DNA from: an uncultured Dokdonia sp.
Lineage (GTDB): Bacteria > Bacteroidota > Bacteroidia > Flavobacteriales > Flavobacteriaceae
Assembly: GCF_947492535.1 (NCBI RefSeq)
Contig: NZ_CANLNH010000014.1
Coordinates: 1-64,000 of the forward strand
Direction: 5' to 3'
DNA: 64,000 bases
The first letter of the stretch is position 1. Each line of letters opens with the position of its first letter. This document shows, one piece after another, positions 25,806-36,111 of this stretch. Position numbers and translations under genes: made by a program. The notes under the pieces are model-generated. The model saw only the letters and a list, made by a program, of their open reading frames with translations, searched no databases and was not told the origin of the DNA.

Positions 25806-26429
25806 ATGTATAAAGTTTTTGTGAATGATATTCCTATAATTCTATCAACAGAAAAAGAGATTGGGAATAATTATAAATCGATTCCGCTTAAGAAGGTAAA
25901 GCTGAAGAGAATTATAAAGAAGATGATTAAAGGAGAACTCATTTATGTGAATCTTTATCATAAAAATGAAGAAAAACTTCTTAAGTTTTTAAAAAAGAAA
26001 TTGCCTGTAATCGTTGCTGGTGGCGGACTCGTATATAATTCCAAAAAAGAAATCCTATTTATTTATAGAAATGGAAAATGGGATTTACCAAAAGGGAAGA
26101 TTGAAAAAGGAGAAGATATCAAAACGTGTGCTGTACGAGAAGTTGAAGAAGAAACTGGAGTTTCTGGTGTTATAATCAAAAAGTTTATCACAAAAACATA
26201 TCACGTCTTTAAGCGCAATGGCAAGTTTAGACTCAAAGAAACATATTGGTACGAAATGTATACCGATTATGATGGCGAATTAATTCCTCAAGAAAATGAA
26301 GGTATTAAAAAAGTAAAATGGAAAGGCTTTCAAAAAACACAACAGGCATTAGAAAAATCCTATAATAATATCAAACTTCTTTTTCCAGCAGCATATCTAA
26401 CGAAGCATCCTAACGATCGGATATCGTAA
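25806..26429 (+). CDS. Nudix hydrolase
   Basis: A 207-aa protein. I chose ATG 25806 rather than 25785, because the latter would lie inside pyrE. After an N-terminal part of about 70 residues, a Nudix box is clear: GKIEKGEDIKTCAVREVEEE, then TG, at about residues 95-116 (GX5EX7REVxEETGV). It hydrolyses a nucleoside diphosphate linked to another moiety; the substrate is unknown. The start is very near the pyrE start, so they are divergent. The 3' end overlaps the M14 peptidase gene by 33 nt. Confidence 0.85.
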   Translation: MYKVFVNDIPIILSTEKEIGNNYKSIPLKKVKLKRIIKKMIKGELIYVNLYHKNEEKLLKFLKKKLPVIVAGGGLVYNSKKEILFIYRNGKWDLPKGKIEKGEDIKTCAVREVEEETGVSGVIIKKFITKTYHVFKRNGKFRLKETYWYEMYTDYDGELIPQENEGIKKVKWKGFQKTQQALEKSYNNIKLLFPAAYLTKHPNDRIS

Positions 26430-28151
26430 GTGCGCTTTTTCATAATTAGGTGATTTTTTATGAATCCAACTTAGTTGTGCATACCAGTTTTGTGCAAAGG
26501 AAGGTTCTGCGGCTTTTTTAGCTTCAAATTCTGCTTTGATAGCTGGATTTTGATTTAAAAACTCCAAAGCTTTATCTTCCCATACATAGGGTGAGAATCC
26601 TTCTTTTTGTTGGAGAATGGTGTCAAAAAAGTTCCAGTTAAAAAAGCTATCATTGGCTTCTGGTTCTAAGGTTTCTAGTAAATAGCGTAGTCCTTTTTTA
26701 TTTTTTTCTAAGAGTATCATATATCCATCTCTTGGAATGGTCACTTCTTCTTGTGTCTTTCTTACTTGAGTTCCATAATGTGGATAATGACCTTCATACG
26801 CATTTCTATAGGTTTGATAGGAGTCTATATGATATACCTCTGCCATAAATGTAGTATCCTTTTTTAACTGCTTAAATCGGATTTTATTTTCGCGTAATTT
26901 TAGAACAATATCTCGATATCCTCTCGGAATGAAATACGCTTTTGGAATACTTACTTCATTGGTAGGTTTGAAGTAGTTATAATACGTGACGTCTTTAGTA
27001 AAGGGTTTTTCACGATTGTATTTTAAACGTTGACTTCCTGTGATTTCACTGGGTATCATTTCGCCTTCGTATCCTAAAAATTGTAAGGTAGATGTTTGTG
27101 TGCTATCTATGCTGTGTGCTAGTGGGTAGGTATCCGCTTTCGCGAAAGCGTTAAAAGCATCTTTACGCAAAGCTTTGATCTTCTCTCCCTCCTGAGCCGT
27201 TACTTTCAATGCACTTTTCATCAACTCATAGGTGCCTTCTACGCGAGGTTTATACGGTTTAAGCATATGCGTTTCTACCATGAGTCCAATAGTATTCCAT
27301 AAGGTTGTGTACCCCGTAGAATATCTCGGATGATCCATAAACTGACTAAACCCCTTTTCTGGTGTGCTATTAAAAACATTAACATAGGGCGTAATGTCCC
27401 AGTCTTTTGATTTTAAATCTTGTTCTAATTTTGGTTGAAAATCTTGATACGTATACTCACCTAATACACCTCCTAATTTGTTGTGCTGTGTAAATAAATG
27501 GGTAAGTGTGTACTGATAATCAGCACCATTACTTACGTGATTGTCTATAAATACATCAGGTTCTACAAGATGAAAAATCTCTGTAAATGCTTGTGAATTT
27601 TTCGTGTCATTTTTTATAAAATCACGGTTGAGGTCATAATTTTTTGCATTCCCTCTAAAGCCATAGCTCTCAGGACCATTTTGATTGGTTCTTGAGGTAC
27701 TATTTCTGTTAAGTGCGCCTCCTATATTATACACAGCGATAGCGCCAACCCATGTGTTTTTAGGAGCCTCTATAGTTCCTTGTGCTAAATCACGCATAAG
27801 CATCATTGTAGCATCAATACCATCAGATTCTCCTGGGTGAATACCGTTATTAATAAGAACACGACGTACATCTTGATCTTCTGAAAATTCACTTTCTAAT
27901 GTGCGATTCGGATTAAAAGTGATCAGTGTTAGAGGTTTTCCTATGTCGGTTGTTCCTACTTCATACGTTTTTATAGAAACATAGGCCTTGTCTAAATCTT
28001 GATAAAACTGTATGACCTCATCATAGGTAGGAGTTTGTGTACCGTTGCTTTTTTCAAAAATTGTAGTAAAGTCAATATTATCAGGATTATCTACAGACTT
28101 TGAACAAGAGAATAGTACTGCTATAGATAGAAGGTAAAATATGTATTTCAT
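26397..28151 (-). CDS. M14-family zinc carboxypeptidase lipoprotein
   Basis: I set the start at ATG 28151 (584 aa), giving the lipoprotein signal MKYIFYLLSIAVLFSCSKS (lipobox LFSC). The zinc motif HPGESDG (HxxE) is near residue 93 and a third zinc-binding His lies in DNHVSNGADYQYT near 194. The NYDLNRDFIK substrate-binding Arg and a later catalytic Glu (VETHMLKPYK) are visible. Such proteins trim peptides or cell-wall fragments in the envelope; the substrate is unknown. An in-frame palindrome encodes AFAKA. Confidence 0.85.
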   Translation of the reverse strand: MKYIFYLLSIAVLFSCSKSVDNPDNIDFTTIFEKSNGTQTPTYDEVIQFYQDLDKAYVSIKTYEVGTTDIGKPLTLITFNPNRTLESEFSEDQDVRRVLINNGIHPGESDGIDATMMLMRDLAQGTIEAPKNTWVGAIAVYNIGGALNRNSTSRTNQNGPESYGFRGNAKNYDLNRDFIKNDTKNSQAFTEIFHLVEPDVFIDNHVSNGADYQYTLTHLFTQHNKLGGVLGEYTYQDFQPKLEQDLKSKDWDITPYVNVFNSTPEKGFSQFMDHPRYSTGYTTLWNTIGLMVETHMLKPYKPRVEGTYELMKSALKVTAQEGEKIKALRKDAFNAFAKADTYPLAHSIDSTQTSTLQFLGYEGEMIPSEITGSQRLKYNREKPFTKDVTYYNYFKPTNEVSIPKAYFIPRGYRDIVLKLRENKIRFKQLKKDTTFMAEVYHIDSYQTYRNAYEGHYPHYGTQVRKTQEEVTIPRDGYMILLEKNKKGLRYLLETLEPEANDSFFNWNFFDTILQQKEGFSPYVWEDKALEFLNQNPAIKAEFEAKKAAEPSFAQNWYAQLSWIHKKSPNYEKAHLRYPIVRMLR

Positions 28152-28247
28152 AAATGGTTGATTGATCTTGTGAAGATACGGAATGTGTATAATTATTTCT
28201 AAGAATTTAACGTTGCTGCCTGTAATAAGATTTAGAATAATCGCATA

Positions 28248-28279
28248 AAAAATCCCAAGCAATGACACTTGGGATTTTT
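28248..28279 (-). terminator. Terminator of the P-domain T9SS protein gene
   Basis: A perfect 12-bp stem AAAAATCCCAAG/CTTGGGATTTTT with an 8-nt loop, 20 nt after the stop codon of the gene at 28299-30602. Confidence 0.9.
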
Positions 28280-28298
28280 AGATAAAAGAAGTATTCCT

Positions 28299-30602
28299 TT
28301 ATTGCTTTATAATACGTTTTACAGCACTCGCTGTAGCAGTCTCAATTTGAACAAAATAAACGCCAGTGGCATAGGTCGAAATATTGATTTGTCTCTCAGA
28401 GATACTGTTGTTAGAAATAGATTGAATCACACGTCCATTTATATCAACAATCGTAATTTGAGTAATAGGTTCATTGCCCGTATTGGTAAGAGTAATTACA
28501 TCTCTAGCTGGATTTGGGTAAATACTAATAGCATCATTTAACGTTTCGTCATCTATACCTAAAGACGACAATACCGTAATGTCAAATGTACATATAGCTG
28601 TATTTCCAGAAGCATCTGTTGCTGTCATGGTAACAGTTTGAACCGTATTTTGATCCAAAATAGTTCCTCCTATAGGGTCTTGAGTAATTGTTATAGATTC
28701 ACTACAATTATCGCTAGCTATTATAGATACTGTGAAATCTTCAAGTGTTACCGTTGCATTTCCTTCTTGGTTCACTTCAAAGTCATCAAGACATCCTATA
28801 AAGAATGGTTGTGTTTCATCTACAACAGTAACATCAAATGAACAACTTAAAATAGAACCATCATTTCCTGCTACTTCATAGGTGTTGGTTGTAGTTCCAG
28901 CGGGATATACAGCACCACTTTCTAAACCTCCAGTTTGTATAGGTGCATTGGGTGTTCCTGTAGCGGTCGGGAAATCAAACATAACAATAGCATCACAAGA
29001 AGTGCCTACAAAGGCAATTTCTGCAAATCCTGTATCATCATCTCCATGATTACTCAGTACTTCTAAGCGTATAAAAGCAGCTTCTGTATCGATAAAACCA
29101 AATTGTTCAGGACCTACTGGGCCATTTTCAACTACTTGGTCAACTGTAACAGGAAAATCAGGAATAACGGTATAATTTACACCATCCGATGAAGCCGATA
29201 AGATAATTTCATTAATACCTTCTTCTCCACCACCGCCTGGACCACCTGCATTTTGATTCCATATGGCTACACCGTTAAGTATAAAGGTACCGCCTAAATC
29301 AAAATCAAAACTTCCAGTAATTTCATTATCACTTACAAAAGAGTTATTTGGTGAAGTGTCATCATGTGTTGCATTTACATCAGGGAATTCAGAAAGACCA
29401 GAACCATCTATAAGTGCTTCAGGTACTGTATTAAAACCAGGAGTGAATGTTGTGGTTACTGCAACAGGTACGATCGTAGGGTTATTAACCACTTCAATGT
29501 CTTCAGGACATAAAATAGCAAAAGAAACAAACGTCATACAGAAGTTATCTAGCGTTCCCATATCACTACTACTAAACACATCTATGATTGTTAAGGTCCA
29601 ATCACCATTGATTTCTTCTCCCATAAAGGTATCTGCAAAGGTTCCTCCTTGTGGTTCAAAAGTTCCTGTAAAAGGGGGGGAAGTCGCATTGATTGGATCT
29701 CCGCCATCTTGAAAAACAGTATCAGTATAATTATTTCCGCTACCGCCATTTTCATTAGATAATATTAAAGTAGTTCCTTGAGGGGATGTTAAATTAAGAT
29801 CTAAATCTCCCACAAAATCGTGTGTAATAGATAGCATTAAGCTTTCTATTGAAAATTCATTGCCTATGGTTCCGTTTTCTGCAACGGTTATGATAGAAGT
29901 CACCGTATCTCCATCATTGGATGCATCTGGATCAATTACCTGTCCTGTTGGACCACATACTGTAAACGTTTCATTAGCTAGTGAATAACGTATAGCACTT
30001 ATTCCATCTAACGGTACGGGATCGTTAAATGCATATTGATATACGGTAGTTTCACTCACAACACCGATGGTTGCACTTTGTCCGTTATCAAAATCTGGGT
30101 CATCAAAAAGAACATCTTCATATACAAAAAGGATATCATTTGTTGTTTCAAAGAGAACTACTTGAAATGTAGCAGGGTCAATTTCTGTTTGGCCTGGAAA
30201 ATGAGGTCTGTCTTCCCATTGGATAATCACACGTCTTGCAGGTTCTGTACCTCGTACTTCCCAATAAACATCTCCAGTTTCATCATCAAAATCATCCCAA
30301 AAAGGAACAATTCTAGGAGACTGCCCATCTAATGGTAAATTGCCAGCAAATAGGTCACCTTCGGTAACACCATATAAGATGCCTCCGTTATTTCCAATTC
30401 TTAGATCTGAAGATACTTGTCCATCTAGATTAAATTCAAAAGGAATGACAATGTTTTCTTCTCCATCATCTGTAAGGCCAAGGGCAGTACCCGTAGCGCT
30501 AATATCTTCAAAAGGAGTGGTGTCTGTATCATCTACCATAAGTTGGCCGTAGGAAGCAACATATGAGCATAACACAAAAACAAGTAGGGTAATTTTTTTC
30601 AT
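28299..30602 (-). CDS. T9SS type A secreted protein with P-domain, discoidin-like and HYR-like modules
   Basis: A 767-aa secreted protein. A signal peptide MKKITLLVFVLCSYVASYGQ is followed by a beta-rich region (about 30-230). A proprotein-convertase P-domain spans about 245-360 (LMLSITHDFVGDLDLNLTSP ... GDWTLTIIDVFSSSDMGTLD). A discoidin/F5-8C-like region lies at about 380-530 and HYR/Ig-like segments at about 540-690 (VTMTATDASGNTAICTFDIT). A C-terminal T9SS type A tail follows (ISIYPNPARDVITLTNTGNE to ending KRIIKQ). No enzyme domain is obvious. Probably a surface or secreted adhesion protein. Confidence 0.87.
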   Translation of the reverse strand: MKKITLLVFVLCSYVASYGQLMVDDTDTTPFEDISATGTALGLTDDGEENIVIPFEFNLDGQVSSDLRIGNNGGILYGVTEGDLFAGNLPLDGQSPRIVPFWDDFDDETGDVYWEVRGTEPARRVIIQWEDRPHFPGQTEIDPATFQVVLFETTNDILFVYEDVLFDDPDFDNGQSATIGVVSETTVYQYAFNDPVPLDGISAIRYSLANETFTVCGPTGQVIDPDASNDGDTVTSIITVAENGTIGNEFSIESLMLSITHDFVGDLDLNLTSPQGTTLILSNENGGSGNNYTDTVFQDGGDPINATSPPFTGTFEPQGGTFADTFMGEEINGDWTLTIIDVFSSSDMGTLDNFCMTFVSFAILCPEDIEVVNNPTIVPVAVTTTFTPGFNTVPEALIDGSGLSEFPDVNATHDDTSPNNSFVSDNEITGSFDFDLGGTFILNGVAIWNQNAGGPGGGGEEGINEIILSASSDGVNYTVIPDFPVTVDQVVENGPVGPEQFGFIDTEAAFIRLEVLSNHGDDDTGFAEIAFVGTSCDAIVMFDFPTATGTPNAPIQTGGLESGAVYPAGTTTNTYEVAGNDGSILSCSFDVTVVDETQPFFIGCLDDFEVNQEGNATVTLEDFTVSIIASDNCSESITITQDPIGGTILDQNTVQTVTMTATDASGNTAICTFDITVLSSLGIDDETLNDAISIYPNPARDVITLTNTGNEPITQITIVDINGRVIQSISNNSISERQINISTYATGVYFVQIETATASAVKRIIKQ

Positions 30603-30729
30603 AATATATAATAGATTTAGGTAGGATAAAACTACTGAATATTTTTAAATATGTGATATACAGTAGTACGGAAGTACTTGTTTAAGACTAAAAAAGGACT
30701 ATTTGACAATAAAAATGAACAAAAGCGTA

Positions 30730-31389
30730 TTAAAAAAAAGGGGTGTATTGTAGTACTCTAAAATCGATAGTCGTAAAGGCAGGATTTTCATTTTTTAGCT
30801 TTTTGTAAAGTGCTAGACTTCCCACAGCTCTATTAGCGGCCCCAGAAGGTGCGGTAAGAGATACTGTTTTAATCGTGCGACCAGCCCAAGCAAATGAATG
30901 AATACGAGGTACTTCGTTTGAGATGATATCTAGTTTTATGTTTTGCTCTTTTGCCTTTCGGCGAAAAAAGTATTCGGGGCCATTCTTGCTATTTCCTCCA
31001 GTGAATAATAAGGTGTCGATGTTAGGATGTTTAGCTAAGTATCCAAAAATATCCCGCAATTGAACGTTTTGCATCCCAATATCTGAGGCATCTATTTTGA
31101 TTCTTTCTGAGGAAGCAACGATATCACACACGCCTATTTTTCGCGAAAGCAAAAAATGTTTACGTTGTTCAATAGCGTGATGTGTATTTTCATACACCAA
31201 TCCAAGATTAAATATCTTATCTAAAATAGGCCATAACTGCCCATTACTACTTCCGTAGCAAAAGTCAACATCTTTATCGTTTAAATCACCTGTTGTAAAT
31301 CTAGGCGGAGGTAAGGTGCCTACAATAATTTTAGTAGCGCCTTCTAAATTATAAGGTTCGTAGGGATGTGTATGGAGAAAAACAGACAT
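30730..31389 (-). CDS. Uracil-DNA glycosylase superfamily protein
   Basis: A 219-aa protein. The IIVGTLPPPR motif near residue 21 and the FCYGSSNGQLWPILDKIF segment match the uracil-DNA glycosylase-like superfamily (mismatch-specific or UDG-like groups in Bacteroidetes). A later conserved stretch, LTAPSGAANRAVGS, replaces the canonical HPSP motif. Likely base excision repair, but activity is unproven. An in-frame TTTCGCGAAA palindrome encodes LSRKIG. It is followed upstream (5 nt) by the TPR gene in the same direction. Confidence 0.75.
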   Translation of the reverse strand: MSVFLHTHPYEPYNLEGATKIIVGTLPPPRFTTGDLNDKDVDFCYGSSNGQLWPILDKIFNLGLVYENTHHAIEQRKHFLLSRKIGVCDIVASSERIKIDASDIGMQNVQLRDIFGYLAKHPNIDTLLFTGGNSKNGPEYFFRRKAKEQNIKLDIISNEVPRIHSFAWAGRTIKTVSLTAPSGAANRAVGSLALYKKLKNENPAFTTIDFRVLQYTPFF

Positions 31390-31394
31390 CTATC

Positions 31395-32123
31395 TTAGGT
31401 ACTAAGGGTATCGTATAACTTCTGAATCTCCACAAACGTGGTTTTATACAATTGTTTGTTGGGTTTGGTCATATAATCCCCTTCTGCAATTAATTCTTCA
31501 AGCAATTCTTTTGCTTCCTCTATTTTCTGAGTGTTTTTATAAAACTGAGCTAGCATAAGGCGTTCTTCATAATTTGAATAGCGCTTGTCGACTTTTTTTA
31601 GAATGATTTCGGCCTCCTCATCTCTTTTTAGTTTTGATAGCGAAAGACCATATAAAAATTGTGCTTTAGAAGTTTCAAAATCAGATTTGCCTTTAATAAT
31701 TTGCGCTGTAGTAACCACATCTTCATAGGCTTCTGTATGATAATAGGCGTTTAGTAACTGTGCAGTACCATAGTAATCTTGGCTATGACTTCCCGATAGG
31801 GCATTTTTGTAATGAAGGATGGCATCTTCAAAATTGCTAAGCTCAGCGTAGGCATCGGCGAGGTCTACTCTGTTCTGAAAGGTGTCAGCAAACGCGACTT
31901 TTGCTTCTAGGTCTTTTACTTTCTTGGTGGGATTAATAACGGCTGTAATTTCTTTCTGGACAACAGCTACATCTTTCTGGGTAAATACTTGGGTGATCAA
32001 ATAGACAGCAGATCCTAGGCCAGGCGCTAAAAGAATGATAAAGTACCAATAGATTTTATTGCGTGTGGTATAAGCATGATATAGGCAATATATCTGAATT
32101 CCAATAATAAGATAGTATAACAT
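31395..32123 (-). CDS. Membrane protein with PLDc_N-like segment and TPR repeats
   Basis: A 242-aa protein. Residues 1-50 hold two hydrophobic helices (MLYYLIIGIQIYCLYHAYTT, then WYFIILLAPGLGSAVYLITQ), resembling the PLDc_N membrane segment. From about 75 on there are tetratricopeptide-like repeats (VDLADAYAELSNFEDAILHY, AQFLYGLSLSKLKRDEEAEI). Likely a membrane-tethered scaffold; function unknown. It is co-directional with, and 5 nt upstream of, the glycosylase gene. Confidence 0.75.
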   Translation of the reverse strand: MLYYLIIGIQIYCLYHAYTTRNKIYWYFIILLAPGLGSAVYLITQVFTQKDVAVVQKEITAVINPTKKVKDLEAKVAFADTFQNRVDLADAYAELSNFEDAILHYKNALSGSHSQDYYGTAQLLNAYYHTEAYEDVVTTAQIIKGKSDFETSKAQFLYGLSLSKLKRDEEAEIILKKVDKRYSNYEERLMLAQFYKNTQKIEEAKELLEELIAEGDYMTKPNKQLYKTTFVEIQKLYDTLST

Positions 32124-32220
32124 ACTCCAAAAGTAGGGAAAGGGTAGCGAACTATCGTTGAATTCTTGTTACTTCTTTAAGAAGAGTAATTTCTTTTGAT
32201 TTTTTTTAAAGGTAGGGTAA

Positions 32221-32985
32221 CTATCTAATAAAAACCAACTCATTTTTATCTAAGTCAGAATGCTCTTCACTAAAGCCGTAGCCTTCATAATCAAAACCTT
32301 TTAAACCTTCTAAGGTAGTAATGTCTTTATCTATGATATAGCGTACCATCATACCTCTTGCTTTTTTAGCAAAGAATGAAATCACTTTGAGCTTATCGTT
32401 TTTGAAATCCTTAAAAATAGGCGTAATCACAGGTACTTTTAAGTTTTTAGGTTGTATGGCTTTAAAGTATTCGTTACTAGCTAGATTAATGAATAATTCA
32501 TCATCTTCCAGCTCATCATTCAGATGATTGGTAAGGGTATCTCCCCAGTATTTATATAAATTGTCTTTACGCCCTACTTTTAGTTTTGTACCCATTTCCA
32601 AGCGGTAGGCTTGCATCAAATCTAAGGGTTTTAAAATCCCATACATTCCTGAGAGAATACGTAGGGTATTTTGAAGTGTATCTAATTTTTCTTCAGGTAA
32701 GCTATAAGCATTAAGACCTGTATACACATCACCATCAAAAGTATACACCGCAGGTCTTGCGTTTTCTGATGTAAAGGGCGTCGTAAAGTCAAGTGTACGT
32801 TGTTTGTTCAATTCAGCAAGTTTATCACTGATATGCATGAGCTCTCCAATGGCCTTTTTTGATTTTCGCGAAAGCGCACCATTCAACGTACTTGCATGCT
32901 CTAAAAATGCAGGTTGTGTCGCGCGTGTTGTTGGAATTTCTGATTCGAGATTTAGGGATTTGGCAGGAGAGACAACAATTTTCAT
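32221..32985 (-). CDS. yaaA: Peroxide stress protein YaaA (DUF328)
   Basis: A 254-aa cytoplasmic protein starting [16 protein letters not shown], a diagnostic YaaA pattern. Further signatures are [42 protein letters not shown] and a C-terminal [12 protein letters not shown]. The family lowers free iron under peroxide stress and binds DNA in E. coli. It carries an in-frame TTTCGCGAAA palindrome (ALSRKSKK, about residues 36-43). Confidence 0.93.
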   Translation of the reverse strand: MKIVVSPAKSLNLESEIPTTRATQPAFLEHASTLNGALSRKSKKAIGELMHISDKLAELNKQRTLDFTTPFTSENARPAVYTFDGDVYTGLNAYSLPEEKLDTLQNTLRILSGMYGILKPLDLMQAYRLEMGTKLKVGRKDNLYKYWGDTLTNHLNDELEDDELFINLASNEYFKAIQPKNLKVPVITPIFKDFKNDKLKVISFFAKKARGMMVRYIIDKDITTLEGLKGFDYEGYGFSEEHSDLDKNELVFIR

Positions 32986-33301
32986 CTATTCAATTTTTTT
33001 AGTAAAACTTAGCTTTGAAAAGTCTGAAAGACGCATTCAAAACAATGAGTTGAGCTAATCCCGCTTTTTGTGCGGGATCTCATAGTCAACTACTATTGAT
33101 TTTTCTTCCTTTCAAAAATAAGAAATCTCAGCTTGAAAATAGACGATATTGTATAGATTGTATGTAGGTTGGTATAGAGGTAAGCTATAGATTTATGAAT
33201 CGGTAATTTCGGTACACTTCCGCAGAAAAAGCAAAAGCACTCAATCAGGAGAGAAACACATATAAATAAAATCTATTCTCTTTTCTATATTCTTTTAGAG
33301 A
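32986..33301. other. Intergenic region with one REP-like hairpin
   Basis: No gene. An inverted repeat ATCCCGC-tttttgt-GCGGGAT lies near 33057-33077 inside a block (GTTGAGCTAAT...GCGGGATCT) that recurs around 36357-36390 in a decayed form. The rest is AT-rich and presumably holds the promoter of yaaA. Confidence 0.5.
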
Positions 33302-34339
33302 TTACTGCTGATGCGTAGCATACCCTTTCCATTTAGCAATACACGCAGTCATATCTTCTGGAATAGGTGCTTCAAAACGCATCAATTCTCCCGTAGTCGG
33401 ATGAACAAAACCTAAGGTTTTTGCATGTAATGCCTGACGAGGTAATATCTTGAAACAATTATCTACAAACTGTTTGTATTTTGAAAAAGAGGTTCCTTTT
33501 AAAATAGCATTTCCTCCATAACGCTCATCATTAAATAGCGTATGACCAATGTATTTCATATGTACTCTAATTTGATGTGTACGTCCTGTTTCTAATTTAC
33601 AAGCCACAAGAGTTACATAGCCCAAACGTTCTATAACTTTATAATGTGTAACCGCATGTTTTCCAAGACCTTCATCATCATCTTTGTAGACCGTATTCTG
33701 TAATCTGTTTTTTGGATGACGTCCTATATTACCTTCAATCGTACCTTCATCTTCTTCTACATTACCCCACACGATAGCTACATATTCACGTTCGGTAGAC
33801 TTGTCAAAAAACTGTTTAGACAGATGTGTCATGGCATGCTCTGTCTTAGCAATTACTAAGAGTCCGCTGGTGTCTTTATCGATACGATGCACAAGTCCTG
33901 GGCGATCACTACTATTATTTGGTAAGTTATCAAAATGATAAATAAGTGCATTGATTAATGTTCCCGAATAATTACCATGCCCCGGATGCACCACCATACC
34001 AGCAGCTTTATTGACTACCAATACAGCATCATCTTCATATACAATATCTAGCGGAAGATCTTCTGGTGTTAATAAATACTCATACGGCGGATGCTCAAAA
34101 AGCACTCGCACCACATCATTTCCTTTGACTTTATAATTCTGTTTTACAACCTTTCCATTTACCTGAATGCTTCCATTTTTGGCTGCTTTCTGGATTTTGT
34201 TTCGTGTGGCATTCTCCACAAAATTCATTAAGAATTTATCTACACGTAATGGTTCTTGCCCTTCACTAGCTGTAAAACTATAATGCTCATACAACTCATC
34301 ATCTTGTGGTTCAGGTCCTATAGGACTAGTTTCCTCCAT
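33302..34339 (-). CDS. Ribosomal large-subunit pseudouridine synthase (RluD-like)
   Basis: A 345-aa RluA-family enzyme. I chose the ATG at 34339 over the upstream one, as MEETSPIGPEPQDDELYEHY fits family N-termini. An S4 domain (LRVDKFLMNFVENATRNKIQ) spans about 25-85, followed by the catalytic domain with HRIDKDTSGLLVIAK, whose Asp is the catalytic residue. RTHQIRVHMKYIGHTLFNDE is also typical. Likely modifies 23S rRNA helix 69. Its start overlaps the end of the PASTA-domain gene by 14 nt, implying coupled translation. Confidence 0.92.
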   Translation of the reverse strand: MEETSPIGPEPQDDELYEHYSFTASEGQEPLRVDKFLMNFVENATRNKIQKAAKNGSIQVNGKVVKQNYKVKGNDVVRVLFEHPPYEYLLTPEDLPLDIVYEDDAVLVVNKAAGMVVHPGHGNYSGTLINALIYHFDNLPNNSSDRPGLVHRIDKDTSGLLVIAKTEHAMTHLSKQFFDKSTEREYVAIVWGNVEEDEGTIEGNIGRHPKNRLQNTVYKDDDEGLGKHAVTHYKVIERLGYVTLVACKLETGRTHQIRVHMKYIGHTLFNDERYGGNAILKGTSFSKYKQFVDNCFKILPRQALHAKTLGFVHPTTGELMRFEAPIPEDMTACIAKWKGYATHQQ

Positions 34340-34940
34340 CGGTATCGTTATTTTGAGAGTCGTTATCGTCACTTTGACTTGATCTATACGAACCTTTTCC
34401 GTTTCCTAATACAAGATCTATGGTAGACGTTTTTTCAAGCTGATCACCTGGCTGAATACGTTTTCCTTTGTGGTACATTTCACGTAATTCATTTTCACCG
34501 ATATAATCCACAAACGTAATCTTCCCTATTTTAAAACCAAGTGATTTTAAGGTAGGTTCTGCCTGTCTACGTGTTTTACTAATCACGTTAGGAATAGTGA
34601 TTTTACGATATCCCGATGGATTTAATACCAGATAAATCTGCCTGTTTTCTTTTACAAATTTATCTGCCGCCGGACTTTGCTCTATCACAGAATACTTAGG
34701 GTACTTAGGATTAAAGTTAGCACTGTCCATAATAAAATAGCGTAAATCTGCATTACTTAATTCCTGCTCTACCACATCAAGTGTCATTCCTTTAAGATCA
34801 GGTACTGCAATACGTTGGTCATGATTTGTAGTGCCACCTAACCACCATTTTACAATAAAGATAAAGGCAACAAGAATCAATACCGCAAGACCTAGTTGTT
34901 TTAAGAAAGTCTTACTAAACAGAAAACGAAATATACTCAT
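34326..34940 (-). CDS. PASTA-domain membrane protein
   Basis: A 204-aa protein with one N-terminal transmembrane helix (LGLAVLILVAFIFIVKWWLG, about 16-35) and two or three PASTA repeats (IAVPDLKGMTLDVVEQELSN, ITIPNVISKTRRQAEPTLKS). A Ser/Asp/Asn-rich tail follows. PASTA domains bind muropeptides, so a cell-wall-sensing role is plausible. There is no kinase domain. It is operon-linked with the RluD-type gene, a pairing common in Bacteroidetes. Confidence 0.87.
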   Translation of the reverse strand: MSIFRFLFSKTFLKQLGLAVLILVAFIFIVKWWLGGTTNHDQRIAVPDLKGMTLDVVEQELSNADLRYFIMDSANFNPKYPKYSVIEQSPAADKFVKENRQIYLVLNPSGYRKITIPNVISKTRRQAEPTLKSLGFKIGKITFVDYIGENELREMYHKGKRIQPGDQLEKTSTIDLVLGNGKGSYRSSQSDDNDSQNNDTDGGN

Positions 34941-35130
34941 AAGGTTATTAGGTTAGTTTGGCAAAGATATAAAATTGACTGCCTTTTGATAGCCCACTTT
35001 GTATCTAGTATTTTTGATATTCAAAATAAGAACGTAAATAACTGAATTTTCTTTTAACACGTCTCTATAAATTATACTATTTTTAGGTTATCATTTTATA
35101 TACGTGTAAAATAGTATAAACTCTTCTTTT

Positions 35131-36111
35131 ATGTCAAAAAATGTTGCCGTCCTCATGGGAGGATATAGCACTGAGTATGAAATCTCTATTCAGAGTGGTA
35201 CGACTGTGATGAATGCTTTGGATACTCAAAAATATACACCTTATGCCGTACATATCTTAAAAGATAAATGGGTATGTATCTATGAAAACGAAGAGTTTTA
35301 TATGGATATGGGTGAGTTTAGTGTATTACTCCCTTTCGGGAAAGTATATTTTGATGTATGTTATAATACCATTCATGGCACACCTGGAGAAGATGGAGAA
35401 ATCCAAGCCTACCTTAAAATTATGGGCATCCCACAAACCAGTTGTGATTTCTATCAAAGCGCATTGACATTTAATAAAAGAGATACCCTAAGTGTACTTC
35501 GTCCATACGGGATTGATATGGCGCAATCGGTGTATGTCAATAAAGGAGATGTGGTGGATGACGCTTTCGCGAAAGCAATAAAAGAACGTATCCAATTTCC
35601 TTGTTTCGTAAAACCTAACCGAGCAGGATCTAGCTTCGGAATTAGCAAAATTTATAATGAAAAAGGATTTGTGCCCGCCTTAGAGAAAGCCTTTGCCGAA
35701 GACAACGAAGTCCTTATCGAATCTTTCTTAAGTGGCACTGAAGTCTCTGTAGGTGTATGTACCTATCAAGGAAAAACCAAAGTATTACCCGTATGCGAAA
35801 TCGTGTCAGAAAATGACTTCTTTGATTACCAAGCCAAATACGAAGGCAAATCTCAAGAAATCGTTCCCGCACGGTTAAGTGACAATCAAACGCAAAGTGT
35901 ACAATCCTTAACGGGAGCTATTTATGAAGTATTAAAACTGAAAGGTATCTGCCGTATAGACTTTATCTTCCATAATGGAAAACCACATTTTGTAGAAGTC
36001 AATTCCAACCCAGGACTCTCTCCAGAAAGTATCATCCCAAGACAAGCCAAAGCCGCAGGTATTTCCTTGACAGATTTGTTAGGAAGTGCTATTGAGTCGG
36101 CGATGGGATAG
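35131..36111 (+). CDS. ddl: D-alanine--D-alanine ligase
   Basis: A 326-aa ATP-grasp ligase making D-Ala-D-Ala for peptidoglycan. MGGYSTEYEISIQSG (about 9-23) matches the Ddl N-terminal signature, FVKPNRAGSSFGISKIYN the ATP-grasp lid, and LKGICRIDFIFHNGKPHFVE with EVNSNPGLSPESIIPRQ the Mg/C-terminal motif. It carries an in-frame palindrome (DAFAKAIKER) at about residue 147. It is divergently placed from the PASTA gene. Confidence 0.95.
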   Translation: MSKNVAVLMGGYSTEYEISIQSGTTVMNALDTQKYTPYAVHILKDKWVCIYENEEFYMDMGEFSVLLPFGKVYFDVCYNTIHGTPGEDGEIQAYLKIMGIPQTSCDFYQSALTFNKRDTLSVLRPYGIDMAQSVYVNKGDVVDDAFAKAIKERIQFPCFVKPNRAGSSFGISKIYNEKGFVPALEKAFAEDNEVLIESFLSGTEVSVGVCTYQGKTKVLPVCEIVSENDFFDYQAKYEGKSQEIVPARLSDNQTQSVQSLTGAIYEVLKLKGICRIDFIFHNGKPHFVEVNSNPGLSPESIIPRQAKAAGISLTDLLGSAIESAMG